This document shows, in pieces, positions 18,580 to 27,665 of a stretch of DNA of 64,000 nucleotides. The position numbers were made by a program, and so were the translations under genes. The stretch lies in the NCBI GenBank assembly GCA_019894765.1, contig JAGXNT010000040.1:1-64000 (forward strand), written 5' to 3'. The notes beneath the pieces are model-generated. The model did not search any database and was not told the origin of the DNA. It saw nothing but the letters and a program-made list of their open reading frames with translations. Every line of letters starts with the position of its first letter. Positions within the stretch are counted from its first letter, which is position 1. This DNA comes from Candidatus Heimdallarchaeota archaeon (GTDB lineage Archaea; Asgardarchaeota; Heimdallarchaeia; JABLTI01).

Positions 18580-19440
18580 TTACTTTGCTTTAGATTCCAA
18601 GCCAAATTCTTTGATTTTTTCTATCACTCGAATTGTCTCGAGAGTTTCTCTAACATCATGAGTTCTAATCAAACTTGCTCCATGGAGAATTGCAATACTA
18701 GTTGCTCCTAAAGAGCCATAAAGACGATCTTCTGGATTTTTTATATCTAGAATTTTACCAATGAATGATTTCCTAGAGAGACCTATACAGATCGGTTGTT
18801 GCAGTTTCTCTGTTAATGAGTCTAAATGAGTCAGTATGTGAGCATCTATTTTATACCACTTGAAATCGTCAATTCGATGAAAACCAATATCTGGATCTAT
18901 AATTATCTTGTCTAACCCGATTCCTGCTTTTTGAGCAATTTTTATTGAGTGTTCTAGAGATGATATTACTCTTTCTGTGGGATTCCCCTTGAAGCGGTTT
19001 AATTTTGTTGCTCCAAGGATAATAGGAACATCAAATTCTACAGCTACTTTTGCAAGTTCAGGATCATCATTTAAACCTGTTACATCATTGATCATTTTTG
19101 CTCCATTTTCTAGTGCTGCTTTTGCAACTAATGCTCGAGTAGTATCTATGGAAATTGGTTTCTTTACTTCATCAATTATTATCTTTAATCCTTTAACAGC
19201 TCTTTCACTTTCCTCTTCCGGAGAGATTTCTGTCTCAAGATAAGGTGCTGTGCTTTTCGCCCCAAGATCAATAATATCTGCTCCTTCTTTGACTTGTCTA
19301 ATTGCTGATTGGAGTATGCTATCCGGACCTGTTTTAATTGAGCCTTTATAAAAGGATTCAGGACTGAGATTTATAACACCCATTATCTTCACTTGTTCAT
19401 CTAAACCAATTCTCAATCCATTAAATTCTGCGATTTTCAT
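18580..19440 (-). CDS. folP: dihydropteroate synthase
   Basis: Condenses a pterin pyrophosphate with an aminobenzoate-type acceptor. Recognised by IMGVINLSPESFYKG at the N-terminus, DIIDLGAKSTAP (about 57-68), ISIDTTRA (about 97), NDVTGL (about 118), and the pterin-binding GLSRKSFIG (about 224) near the C-terminus. The length of about 286 residues matches bacterial-type FolP. It pairs functionally with MptA at 7.6 kb and the DHPS-related protein at 37.6 kb. Whether the product is folate or an H4MPT intermediate is not decidable here. ATG 19440 follows a TTG codon. Confidence 0.93.
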   Translation of the reverse strand: MKIAEFNGLRIGLDEQVKIMGVINLSPESFYKGSIKTGPDSILQSAIRQVKEGADIIDLGAKSTAPYLETEISPEEESERAVKGLKIIIDEVKKPISIDTTRALVAKAALENGAKMINDVTGLNDDPELAKVAVEFDVPIILGATKLNRFKGNPTERVISSLEHSIKIAQKAGIGLDKIIIDPDIGFHRIDDFKWYKIDAHILTHLDSLTEKLQQPICIGLSRKSFIGKILDIKNPEDRLYGSLGATSIAILHGASLIRTHDVRETLETIRVIEKIKEFGLESKAK

Positions 19441-19564
19441 CAAAGGAACACCTATGTATCACACAAGAATTAAGACAATAAAAATGAAACGGATAACTTT
19501 CAAAAGAGTTTTAAGATTCGTAACATACACTTTATCGTCTCTTGATTAAAGTAAAGTGATTGTT

Positions 19565-21580
19565 ATGGTGAAAAAACAGCCAAGTTATTTTGATGAGGCT
19601 TTAGATTTAGAAAAACGAGTTGATAATCTTCTTAAGAATCTGGCTTTGAACGAGAAATTGAAGTTACTATCAAGTCGAAGATTTACTTTATGGACAACAA
19701 AACCGATTCGTAGGTTGAAGATAAAACGTCTTGGAATGACTGATGGTCCTATTGGAGTTGCTACACACTCGAGTTACAGGTTAAATACTAAATTTCCCTG
19801 TAGTAAGAATCTTAGTTCAACTTGGAATCGAACTCTTGCATATGAATACGGTTTAGCAATTGCTAAAGAAACCAGAGCCGTGGGTCGTCATATAGTTCTA
19901 GGTCCAGGAATAAATATTGATAGAACACCTCTCAACGGTAGAACATTCGAGTATTTCAGTGAAGATCCTTATTTAACAAAAGAAATGGCTGTTCCTTTTG
20001 TGAAAGGTGTTCAAAGTCAAAGGATTGGAGCTTGCATAAAGCACTATGCAGCAAATAATCAAGAGGAGAATCGATTTCACGTTAACGCAGTAATCGAAGA
20101 AAGAACATTAAACGAAATCTATCTGAAAGCATACAAAGATGTTGTTGAAGAAGCTGATCCCTGGGTTTTCATGAGTTGTTATAACAAAGTAAATGGCATT
20201 TTTGGTTGTGAACATAAGGGTCTTCTTCGCGATACCCTGATGGATACTTGGGGATTCAAGGGATTTGTTGTAACTGATTGGTGGGCAACAAGAAGACTAG
20301 AAAAACCAGAGGAAAGCATTCTTGCTGGTTTATCACTAGAAATGCCATCAATCAAAATCTACAAACCGAAATTGCTGAAAAAAGCTCTGAATGAAGGAAA
20401 AATAGCAATAGAAGACATTGATTATGTTTTGAGACGATTGCTCAGAGTTATGTTTTTGGTAGGACTTTTTGATGAACCAGAGAAGATCCCAAAGGGAGAA
20501 AGAAACACTCGAGAACATCAAGATCTTGCTAGGAAAGTTGCTGAAGAAGGGATTGTTCTCTTAAAAAATGAGAAGAAAATTTTGCCGCTTGATGAAAATA
20601 AAATAAAAACCTTAGCAGTTCTCGGATCGAATGCTGATAAGAAAATGAGTGGTATTCTTTACGGCGGCGCTGCATCTGTTGTTCCCAAATATGAAATTAC
20701 TCCTCTTCAAGGATTAAAAGAAAAGTGTGAAGGAAAAGTACAATTTACTTCTAATGTAGAAGCAGCTGATGCATGTATCTTGGTTGTGGGACTTAATCAC
20801 GCAAGAGGAAATGATTGCGAAGACGTTGACAGAACTAGATTGGAGCTACCAGAAGAGCAAATTAAACTAATCAAGGATACTGTAAAGAGAAATCCAAACA
20901 CAATTGTAGTTCTGATTAATGGTAGTCCAGTTGCAATGAATGAATGGATTGATTCCGTTCCAGCGATTGTTGAGGTATGGTATCCTGGGCAAGAAAGTGG
21001 AAGAGCAATAGCGAAAATACTATTCGGTGATGTAAATCCAAGTGGAAAATTACCAATTACTTTCCCTAAGAAGCTATCAGATTCCCCAGCACATAAATCA
21101 GATAGAACTTATCCTGGTGCTGAAAACGTTTACTATGAAGAAGGGATTTTCGTGGGATATCGTCATTTTGATGAAGAGAAAATCGAACCACTATTTCCAT
21201 TTGGATTTGGATTATCCTATACTGCATTTGAATATGAAAATTGTAAAACTGATAAGAATTCCATAACTTCTAAAGATAAAGTCACAATTACTGTTGATAT
21301 CAAAAATACCGGAGATAGAGAAGGGTCAGAAATTGTGCAACTATACGTCAAAGATGACAAGTCATCTGTTAAACGACCTGAGAAAGAATTAAAGAATTTC
21401 GAAAAAATCAATCTTAAACCAAATGAAAAGAAAGAAGTCAAATTCAAAATCTCAGTTAAAGATCTCGAATTCTATGATACAGAAAGTCACTCATGGAAAC
21501 ATGAAAAAGGGGAATTTACAATACTAATCGGAAGTTCATCTAGGAACATACATTTCAAGCAAAAAATTGAATTAAAGTAG
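19565..21580 (+). CDS. beta-glucosidase, glycoside hydrolase family 3
   Basis: Hydrolyses terminal non-reducing beta-glycosides. The N-terminal TIM barrel contains RTPLNGRTFEYFSEDP (about 122-138), KHYAANNQE (about 162) and the nucleophile region GFVVTDWW, with the catalytic aspartate near residue 238. An alpha/beta domain with EEGIVLLKNE and the acid/base-bearing loop follows (about 320-530), then a C-terminal fibronectin-type III-like domain (about 560-670). There is no signal peptide, so it is cytoplasmic. It is followed after 28 bases by a sugar:cation symporter, suggesting uptake and intracellular cleavage of glycosides. Confidence 0.93.
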   Translation: MVKKQPSYFDEALDLEKRVDNLLKNLALNEKLKLLSSRRFTLWTTKPIRRLKIKRLGMTDGPIGVATHSSYRLNTKFPCSKNLSSTWNRTLAYEYGLAIAKETRAVGRHIVLGPGINIDRTPLNGRTFEYFSEDPYLTKEMAVPFVKGVQSQRIGACIKHYAANNQEENRFHVNAVIEERTLNEIYLKAYKDVVEEADPWVFMSCYNKVNGIFGCEHKGLLRDTLMDTWGFKGFVVTDWWATRRLEKPEESILAGLSLEMPSIKIYKPKLLKKALNEGKIAIEDIDYVLRRLLRVMFLVGLFDEPEKIPKGERNTREHQDLARKVAEEGIVLLKNEKKILPLDENKIKTLAVLGSNADKKMSGILYGGAASVVPKYEITPLQGLKEKCEGKVQFTSNVEAADACILVVGLNHARGNDCEDVDRTRLELPEEQIKLIKDTVKRNPNTIVVLINGSPVAMNEWIDSVPAIVEVWYPGQESGRAIAKILFGDVNPSGKLPITFPKKLSDSPAHKSDRTYPGAENVYYEEGIFVGYRHFDEEKIEPLFPFGFGLSYTAFEYENCKTDKNSITSKDKVTITVDIKNTGDREGSEIVQLYVKDDKSSVKRPEKELKNFEKINLKPNEKKEVKFKISVKDLEFYDTESHSWKHEKGEFTILIGSSSRNIHFKQKIELK

Positions 21581-21608
21581 TGCTATCTCTATATGAAATT
21601 ATGATGAG

Positions 21609-23021
21609 TTGGTACTGGTGAATGAAACAAAGGGAAATAATGCTGAAAAGCAACAAGTTTCATCTCGTCAGCGTTCATATATGGGTTTAACAAAAGCAGG
21701 CGGAGATTTACTCGGTGTAATGTTTACAGGTGCTCTACTAACATTCTATGTTGACATTTTAGGTATGGATCCAGAATTATTCGGAATAGTTATGATTATT
21801 TTCGCAGTCTGGAATGCTATAAATGATCCTGTCTTTGGATATATTTCTGATAAGAAGAGCTTGGATTCCAAAGGAAAAAGATTGTATTTTATTAGATTAG
21901 CAGCACCGATCTTCCTAGTTGGCTTTCTTATGTTTTGGATTGCCTTTCCCTCATGGTCAAATGTGTCATTATTTATTTTTCTTCTAATTGCTCTCTTTAT
22001 TTTTGATACTGGATTAACAATTTATGGTTTAAATTTGAGTGCAATATTGACAGGTCAAACAACAAGTACTAATGAAAGAACAAGAATCTCAATAATAACC
22101 TCTGTAATCAGTTTTTTACCTGTCGGAATAGCAGCAATCCTACCAAATCTAGTTTTAACATCAGAAATGGCAATTGTTTACATGAGATTAATATTCATAG
22201 GAATGACGGTTATCGCAGCAATTCTCATGCTCATTGGCACAATGAAAATGAAGGAACATTCTCTCAGGAAAGAAAAAGTAGAACCATTACCCGTTTGGCC
22301 GGCAATAAAAGAAACCTTCAAGTCAAAAGCGTTTATTTTCTTTGTCATAATTAATTTCATGTTTACAGCTATATCCACAAATCTAGTGGGAGTTATGCCA
22401 CTCTATTTCAAATATATAGCTCAACTGAATCAGTGGCAGATTTTAGCAGTAAGTGCCCCAATAGGGATACTACAAATACCATTTTACTTTCTCTATGGAT
22501 ACTTACAGAGAAAGCTGGGGTTGAGAAATTCAGTCTTTATCATTATAGGAGTTATGCTAGTTGGGTTCCTAGGCTTGTTTTTCCAAACACATATTGTAGT
22601 AAATGCAATTTCTTACGCACTATGTTTGCTAATGATCTCATTCTGGTTTGTAATTGTAAATCCCTTGGTGGGAGATATTGCAGATGAAGATGAATTAAAA
22701 ACTGGACGGCGTCGAGAAGGTATGTTCTTTGGTATTAATGCATTGATTACCAAACCAGCTTCTTCTCTGGTTGTTTTCTTTTTCACATTAATAATAAGTC
22801 ACTTCGGGTATGATTCCGATCTAGCAGTACAAACAGCTCAAGCACAATTCGGAATAATATTAGGACTAAGTATTCTCTCATTAGCCTTTATTGTATTAGC
22901 AATTGTACCTTTGATAATATACCCACTACATGGAAGTAAATTAAAGGAAATAAAGCAGGAATTAGACATAAGACATGAAAAGAAGCAAGAAGAAGAAAAT
23001 GAAGAGAAAAATTATCTATGA
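21609..23021 (+). CDS. glycoside-pentoside-hexuronide (MelB-like) cation symporter
   Basis: Twelve-helix MFS transporter of the GPH family. Recognised from GDLLGVMFTGALLTFYVDILGMDP near the start, FAVWNAINDPVFGYISDK (motif with ND and DK, about 58-78), and GDIADEDELKTGRRREGMFFG (about 355-375), the typical GPH cytosolic loop. It imports a sugar or glycoside with sodium or protons. It sits downstream of the GH3 gene and is probably cotranscribed. The start codon is uncertain: TTG at 21609 or GTG at 21618. Confidence 0.9.
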   Translation: MVLVNETKGNNAEKQQVSSRQRSYMGLTKAGGDLLGVMFTGALLTFYVDILGMDPELFGIVMIIFAVWNAINDPVFGYISDKKSLDSKGKRLYFIRLAAPIFLVGFLMFWIAFPSWSNVSLFIFLLIALFIFDTGLTIYGLNLSAILTGQTTSTNERTRISIITSVISFLPVGIAAILPNLVLTSEMAIVYMRLIFIGMTVIAAILMLIGTMKMKEHSLRKEKVEPLPVWPAIKETFKSKAFIFFVIINFMFTAISTNLVGVMPLYFKYIAQLNQWQILAVSAPIGILQIPFYFLYGYLQRKLGLRNSVFIIIGVMLVGFLGLFFQTHIVVNAISYALCLLMISFWFVIVNPLVGDIADEDELKTGRRREGMFFGINALITKPASSLVVFFFTLIISHFGYDSDLAVQTAQAQFGIILGLSILSLAFIVLAIVPLIIYPLHGSKLKEIKQELDIRHEKKQEEENEEKNYL

Positions 23022-23066
23022 TAAATCTTAAATAATGATGCAGAACATTTCTAAAAAGAATAAAAA

Positions 23067-23155
23067 GCCAAGGTAGTCAAGCACGGACCACGACGCTGGT
23101 CTTGAAAACCAGTTCCTTCACGGGAGCGCGAGTTCAAATCTCGTCCTTGGCACCA
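23067..23155 (+). tRNA. trnS: tRNA-Ser (TGA), encoded CCA
   Basis: Class II tRNA with acceptor GCCAAGG / CCTTGGC, D stem GTC / GAC, and anticodon arm CTGGT-CTTGAAA-ACCAG giving anticodon TGA. The variable arm is long (TCC-TTCAC-GGGA), the T arm is GCGAG-TTCAAAT-CTCGT, and CCA is encoded. The discriminator base before CCA is A, whereas serine tRNAs usually carry G there. Confidence 0.93.
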
Positions 23156-23210
23156 TTTTCTTTTAAATGAAAATCAATTAGTTTATATTTCCAAGATGTT
23201 TTTCTAGTTT

Positions 23211-24452
23211 ATGAAAGCAGTTCAATATGATTTGAAAATATGGAAATCGGTTTTGAAGAAAATTGGTCTTGCTGGAAAATTTGCAATGGTGAAATATAGA
23301 GATGATTGGTCAAAACCTAAAATCCTATATCCCAATCAAGTGATTGTAAAAACTCATCTTGGAGGAATTTGCAGTTCAGATATTCATCAATTATAGTTAA
23401 AAGGATCTTATTTTTCTTCTATTTTGGCAAGTAAAACTACTCCATTTCCCATTGGTCATGAAACTGTTGGTATCATAGAAGAAATTGGGTCTGATATTCG
23501 AGATTTGAAAATCGGTGATACAGTTGTTTTTGATCCGACTGCAACATGTGAAGCATACGGTTTTGAGCTATGTTCTAGCTGCCAAATTGGTCGATTTGCT
23601 AGCTGTTTATGTTTAACTGGGACTAGTGCTGATTCTAAACTCGAAGAGAAATATGGTGGTAGAAATAACTGGGGAGGATATGGAGGAGGTGGATTCAGTG
23701 AATATATTCTTGGTTTTGAGAAGCAATTTTACAAAGTACCTGAAAATATTCCAAATGAAGTTGCTGTTTTAACAGAACCCTTTGCGGTATCTATACATGC
23801 GGTTGCAAATAATCTCCCAAAAGATTCTGATAAGGTCATAGTTATTGGTGCGGGAATCATTGGTTTATTGGTTATTGCTGCCATAAGAGCTTATGATTCG
23901 AAATGTCAGATAATTACATTAGCTCGTTATCCACTTCAAGCTGATTGGGCTAAGAAGCTCGGTTCCAATGAAGTTATTATTGAAAGAAAAACTGATCTGC
24001 TCTATGAAAAAATAGCTGAATTAACTGATGGAAAATTATTCAAACCGCTGCTAAGCAAAAAAGTAAATTTTGGAAATACTGGCCCTGACATAATAATTGA
24101 TTGTGTTTCCAACGAGCATACTTTGGAAGATTCATTACGATTAGTGAGAAGCAATGGTAGAATTGTCATTCTTGGACTTGATTTCGGCATTACTAAAAAA
24201 GTTGATTGGGCGTTAGCAGCCTATAAAGAAATTGAGGTTATTGGATCTATGATTTATGGTTTAGATGATTTTCAAGATAGAAAAATGCATTCATTTGAAA
24301 TTGCTTTAGAAATCCTTAGTAAGAATCCCAATCTATACCAAAATATGGTAACTCACAAATTCTCAATTGAGGAATACAAATCAGCATATAAAATTGCAAT
24401 GCATAAAGGAAAACATCAAGCAATAAAAGTAGCCTTTGAGTTTCCAAAGTAA
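23211..24452 (+). pseudogene. zinc-dependent alcohol dehydrogenase interrupted by one in-frame TAG
   Basis: Medium-chain zinc dehydrogenase. The 5' part (to 23393) ends in GGICSSDIHQL, holding the catalytic cysteine. A TAG follows at 23394-23396, and the same frame continues with IGHETVG (zinc histidine). A structural zinc cluster CEAYGFELCSSC..C.C comes next, then TEPFAV, the nucleotide-binding IGAGIIGLL and GRIVILGLDFG. No indel is needed; reading through the TAG gives one protein of about 413 codons. The downstream part alone could only start at TTG 23424 and would lack the catalytic cysteine. UAG terminates other genes here, so a nonsense mutation or base-call error is most likely; readthrough or pyrrolysine is possible but unsupported. 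Confidence 0.75.
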
Positions 24453-24563
24453 TTTTTTCAGAATTTACTCGTATCAGAGGTCTTTTTATTTCTTTTTTTA
24501 AACATCTTTTTGTTCTATTGCTGGTGTTATTATCTATTTGTTGAATCTGTAGGATTTGAATTA

Positions 24564-25145
24564 ATGAAAGAAAAAGGGAATCAAACTATATTTCTAACTG
24601 GGAATAATACAAAATACTATCGTGAAATTGAAAATGAGTATCAACAACAAAAGGATGTCGTAAAGAAATTTGTTAAAAATAGTTATTGTCCAACTAATGA
24701 TTTATGGGTTGCTGCTATTTCTCAAGCTGTTGGTAAAATTGCTAGAGCAACAGAAAACAATGATGATCAAGCACTAGCAAAATTAATCCTCAAATTTATT
24801 TCACAATTAATAGTTTGGTTAGAGATTTTTGAAAACCCGAATTTTGATGAAGTAACCCTGCCAAAAACCCACATTCACAATCCATCTTTCAATACCATTT
24901 TAGTGAAAATGGTGGGAGAACTCTCTCGAGCAATTTTAAGTAATGACAACCAAAAAGTCCGAAACAAAATAGCGGTGTTTCGATCATTCTGTGACCAATG
25001 GATTGAGCGAATTGACAATACAGACAATGATCAGCTGAAAAGAAAGCCCTCATCTGTGAGAATTGTAGAGGAATTTTGGGAAAAAAATGATGCACTGTCT
25101 GAAAAATTGGAAGAAATATTCTCAGAAGTTAATAATGAGACTTGA
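24564..25145 (+). CDS. uncharacterised helical protein
   Basis: Not recognised. About 193 residues, predicted helical, with two similar stretches: ISQAVGKIARATENNDDQALAKLILKFI near residue 55 and MVGELSRAILSNDNQKVRNKIAVF near residue 120. This suggests an internal duplication of a helical hairpin. There is no signal, membrane segment or zinc motif. ATG 24564 was chosen; an upstream TTG at 24510 would add an aromatic and cysteine-rich stretch that looks non-coding. It lies between the interrupted dehydrogenase and a structured intergenic element. Confidence 0.6.
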   Translation: MKEKGNQTIFLTGNNTKYYREIENEYQQQKDVVKKFVKNSYCPTNDLWVAAISQAVGKIARATENNDDQALAKLILKFISQLIVWLEIFENPNFDEVTLPKTHIHNPSFNTILVKMVGELSRAILSNDNQKVRNKIAVFRSFCDQWIERIDNTDNDQLKRKPSSVRIVEEFWEKNDALSEKLEEIFSEVNNET

Positions 25146-25196
25146 TTGCGCTAACGATTTGCTACTAAATGTCATTAATTATCAGACTTATGTCTA

Positions 25197-25205
25197 TTTT
25201 TATAT
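25197..25205 (+). promoter_or_regulatory. TATA-like box ahead of structured element
   Basis: TTTTTATAT lies about 25 bases ahead of 25230, where the first stem of the structured element begins. The promoter role is inferred from spacing. Confidence 0.35.
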
Positions 25206-25227
25206 TGTTTATTGTGTATAGTATATC

Positions 25228-25362
25228 TTGAACCTATCTCGGCCAAATCGTAGGGTTCCTAGCCGGTTCCGTGTTGGTTGAACCTTCTATCATCAATTCA
25301 ACACCCTCCCAATTAGAAGGAATTTAACTCTTCCCTATTTTTCCAACGCGGACCGACTAGAA
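25228..25362 (+). ncRNA. putative structured non-coding RNA with an 18-bp stem
   Basis: This gene-free stretch is visibly richer in G+C than the intergenic DNA around it. Two adjacent stem-loops form. SL1 pairs GAACC (25230-25234) with GGTTC (25254-25258). SL2 pairs 25259-25277 with 25343-25360 through about 17 base pairs with one mismatch, one bulge and one G-T wobble. Within SL2, CCTTCTA (25283-25289) pairs with TAGAAGG (25314-25320). No coding frame is apparent. It could be an independent RNA or part of the archease leader, but archease has its own TATA-like box at 25385. The strand is assigned from the TATA-like sequence and is not certain. No known RNA class was recognised. Confidence 0.5.
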
Positions 25363-25384
25363 TTTTAACTTTCTTCGCCTAAAG

Positions 25385-25392
25385 CTTTTTAA
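25385..25392 (+). promoter_or_regulatory. TATA-like box for archease
   Basis: CTTTTTAA lies about 50 bases ahead of the proposed GTG start, leaving a short leader with GAGG about ten bases before the GTG. It separates archease from the structured element upstream. Confidence 0.35.
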
Positions 25393-25438
25393 TTTGGTTC
25401 TTGTTGTTAGGGTATTACCAATTTATGAGGATGCAGCT

Positions 25439-25855
25439 GTGAGTTTCGAATACTTAGAACATACTGCTGATACCATTGTTCATGCAAAAGGATCTAATTT
25501 AAAGGAAGCATTTGAACAAGCAGCACTAGGTTACTATAATATTTTTACCGATACAAATACTGTAGAACAAAAAATCCAAAAAGTGTTGACTTTGGAGTCT
25601 GAAGATTATGAATCATTGCTCTATGATTGGATTGATAATTTAATTTACCTCTTCGGAACTGAATTTTTCGTTGCAAGCAAAATACAAGTAACCGAAATAA
25701 AAAAGATTGATACCCAAAAGATTACATTATCCGCTGTTTTGCATGGTGAAGAATTTACAATTGGCAAACATCCACAAGAAAGTGAAGTCAAAGCAATGAC
25801 TTATTCCTTCATGAAAATTGGTGAAGACTACGTTGAATTTACACTTGACTTGTAA
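25439..25855 (+). CDS. archease
   Basis: Small protein that activates the RtcB RNA ligase, needed for joining tRNA exons after splicing. It starts with the family signature FEYLEHTADT and contains KEAFEQAALGYYNIF, DYESLLYDWIDNLIYLF and the metal-binding KAMTYSFMKI near the end; length is about 138. GTG 25439 places the conserved N-terminus correctly; the longer frame from 25394 adds residues absent from the family. The window also contains an intron-bearing tRNA-Leu at 13.4 kb, a substrate for this pathway. RtcB itself is not in the window. Confidence 0.92.
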   Translation: MSFEYLEHTADTIVHAKGSNLKEAFEQAALGYYNIFTDTNTVEQKIQKVLTLESEDYESLLYDWIDNLIYLFGTEFFVASKIQVTEIKKIDTQKITLSAVLHGEEFTIGKHPQESEVKAMTYSFMKIGEDYVEFTLDL

Positions 25856-25973
25856 TTAATGAATCTAATAGGTACTAATGTATTATTAAAATAAAGTAAA
25901 TACAATATTCTGTTGTTACAAGGTAATAACAAGACTAAATAGGTAAAAGTATAGAGTTTCGAAGAGTGAGAAT

Positions 25974-27599
25974 ATGGCTAAACAGATAGATCTAGTAAGA
26001 GAATTACTGGATAGGCATTGTCTAATTACTCCCGAATCATATGAGATTCTCGAGGATTTAGATGCTGATATTGTTGATATTGATAGATTAGCTGAAGCTC
26101 TAAAAGATGAAATTGTTGTTACACCAGAGAAGCTAAGGGAAGCGTTAGCTTCTTATGAGGATTTGTTATCAGAAGGTAATCTTGAAGAAGAAGTAGAAAA
26201 CAATGAATTAGTTGAGAGTAAACCTACAACAAAGGTTCCTAGTAAGAAACCTGAAAAGGATTCCTCAAAAGAAGAAATTAAGCATACACCGAGTGCGAAA
26301 GTACAAAAAACAGAATTTGAACCAATTGGCAAGCAAATTAAAACAGAAATAAATATTTTGTATGAATCTTCAGGAAAAACGACAATAGAAGGCAATATCA
26401 AAGATTTTCAAACTTATTTTAAAAGTCGTTACAATCAGTTATTCAGTATTTTAAAAGGAAGGGGGGATATTTCCGGATCTATTACATTAAAGGATCTCAT
26501 GAAAGCAAAATTAGAACCAAATGAAAAAATAACTATCATATGTATCGTAACTGATAAACGCACTTTGAAGAATGGAGGATTATTATTAGAACTCGAAGAT
26601 GCTACTGGGAAACTTACAGCGAGAATTCCAGCTAAAATGCAAGAATTACTCGTCAAAGCAGGAGCACTTCTTAATGATCAAATAGCGGGATTTTCTGGTC
26701 GTTTCTATGAAGATATGTTTATTTTAGATGATTTTGTATTTCCAGATATACCAATTGTAACAAGAAAATCAACAATAAAAGAACCAATAAGTGTATGCAT
26801 GACAAGTGACTTGCACATAGGAAGTAAAGAATTTTTAGAAGATTCATTTAACGGTTTACTCGATTTCCTTAATGGTAGGATCGATGATCCTTATCAGCAA
26901 AGTTTAGCTAGCCAAATAAAATATTTGATAATAAACGGAGATTTAGTAGAAGGGATTGGTGTTTATCCAAAACAGGAAGAAGATCTTCTGATTACTGATA
27001 TATATGATCAATACAAACGAGCTGATCAAATCCTCTCCAAAGTTCCGGATTGGATTCACATCATAATTACATCAGGAAACCATGATGCATGTCGACTTGC
27101 ATTACCTCAACCCGCAATAAGTAAAGAATATGCTCCCGATCTTTGGAAAAGGTCTAATGTTACCTTTTTATCAAACCCAACTACAGTAGATTTACACAAG
27201 AAAACCTTTCTAATTTATCACGGAAATTCATTTGAAGATATAGCATCACTTACACCAGGACTGAGCATGAATGATCCAAATGGACCCATGCTTCATACAT
27301 TAAGATATAGGCATCTTGCACCGACTTTTGGAAGAAACACAAGTATAGTTCCAAGCATAAAGGATGAATTAGTTATAGAAAAAGTGCCAAATGTCTACCA
27401 TACAGGGCACATTCATATTAATTCTCATACTCAGTATAGAGGTGTAGATTGTGTTAATTCGGGAACATTTCAATCCCAAACAGAATACATGCAATCAAAA
27501 AATATTATCCCAACTCCCGGAAGAGTTCCAATTTTGAATTTACATACAAATAAACTTCATGAGCTAGTGTTTTTCAATCAAAGTGAAATTAGGAAGTAA
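25974..27599 (+). CDS. polB: DNA polymerase D small subunit DP1
   Basis: Small subunit of the archaeal replicative D-family polymerase, with 3'-5' exonuclease activity. A helical N-terminal domain (about 1-70) is joined by an acidic and lysine-rich linker (70-120) to an OB fold (about 160-260). The calcineurin-type nuclease domain follows from about 270: SDLHIG (279-283), INGDLVEG, SGNHDA, YHGNS and HTGHIH, all metal-binding motifs intact. This active form contrasts with the eukaryotic Pol B subunits, where the sites are lost. DP2, the large subunit, is not in the window. A UbiA gene follows after about 65 bases. Confidence 0.95.
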   Translation: MAKQIDLVRELLDRHCLITPESYEILEDLDADIVDIDRLAEALKDEIVVTPEKLREALASYEDLLSEGNLEEEVENNELVESKPTTKVPSKKPEKDSSKEEIKHTPSAKVQKTEFEPIGKQIKTEINILYESSGKTTIEGNIKDFQTYFKSRYNQLFSILKGRGDISGSITLKDLMKAKLEPNEKITIICIVTDKRTLKNGGLLLELEDATGKLTARIPAKMQELLVKAGALLNDQIAGFSGRFYEDMFILDDFVFPDIPIVTRKSTIKEPISVCMTSDLHIGSKEFLEDSFNGLLDFLNGRIDDPYQQSLASQIKYLIINGDLVEGIGVYPKQEEDLLITDIYDQYKRADQILSKVPDWIHIIITSGNHDACRLALPQPAISKEYAPDLWKRSNVTFLSNPTTVDLHKKTFLIYHGNSFEDIASLTPGLSMNDPNGPMLHTLRYRHLAPTFGRNTSIVPSIKDELVIEKVPNVYHTGHIHINSHTQYRGVDCVNSGTFQSQTEYMQSKNIIPTPGRVPILNLHTNKLHELVFFNQSEIRK

Positions 27600-27665
27600 G
27601 GATTCTATCGAATAATATCGAAAACTTTTTCTTTATTGGTGTAAGCGAAAGGATGGAGACTGACA

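Noticed and set aside
23211..24452. Pyrrolysine-containing dehydrogenase
   Set aside because: UAG ends several normal genes in this window, no Pyl genes are seen here, and a single lesion is simpler. Kept as a question under findings.
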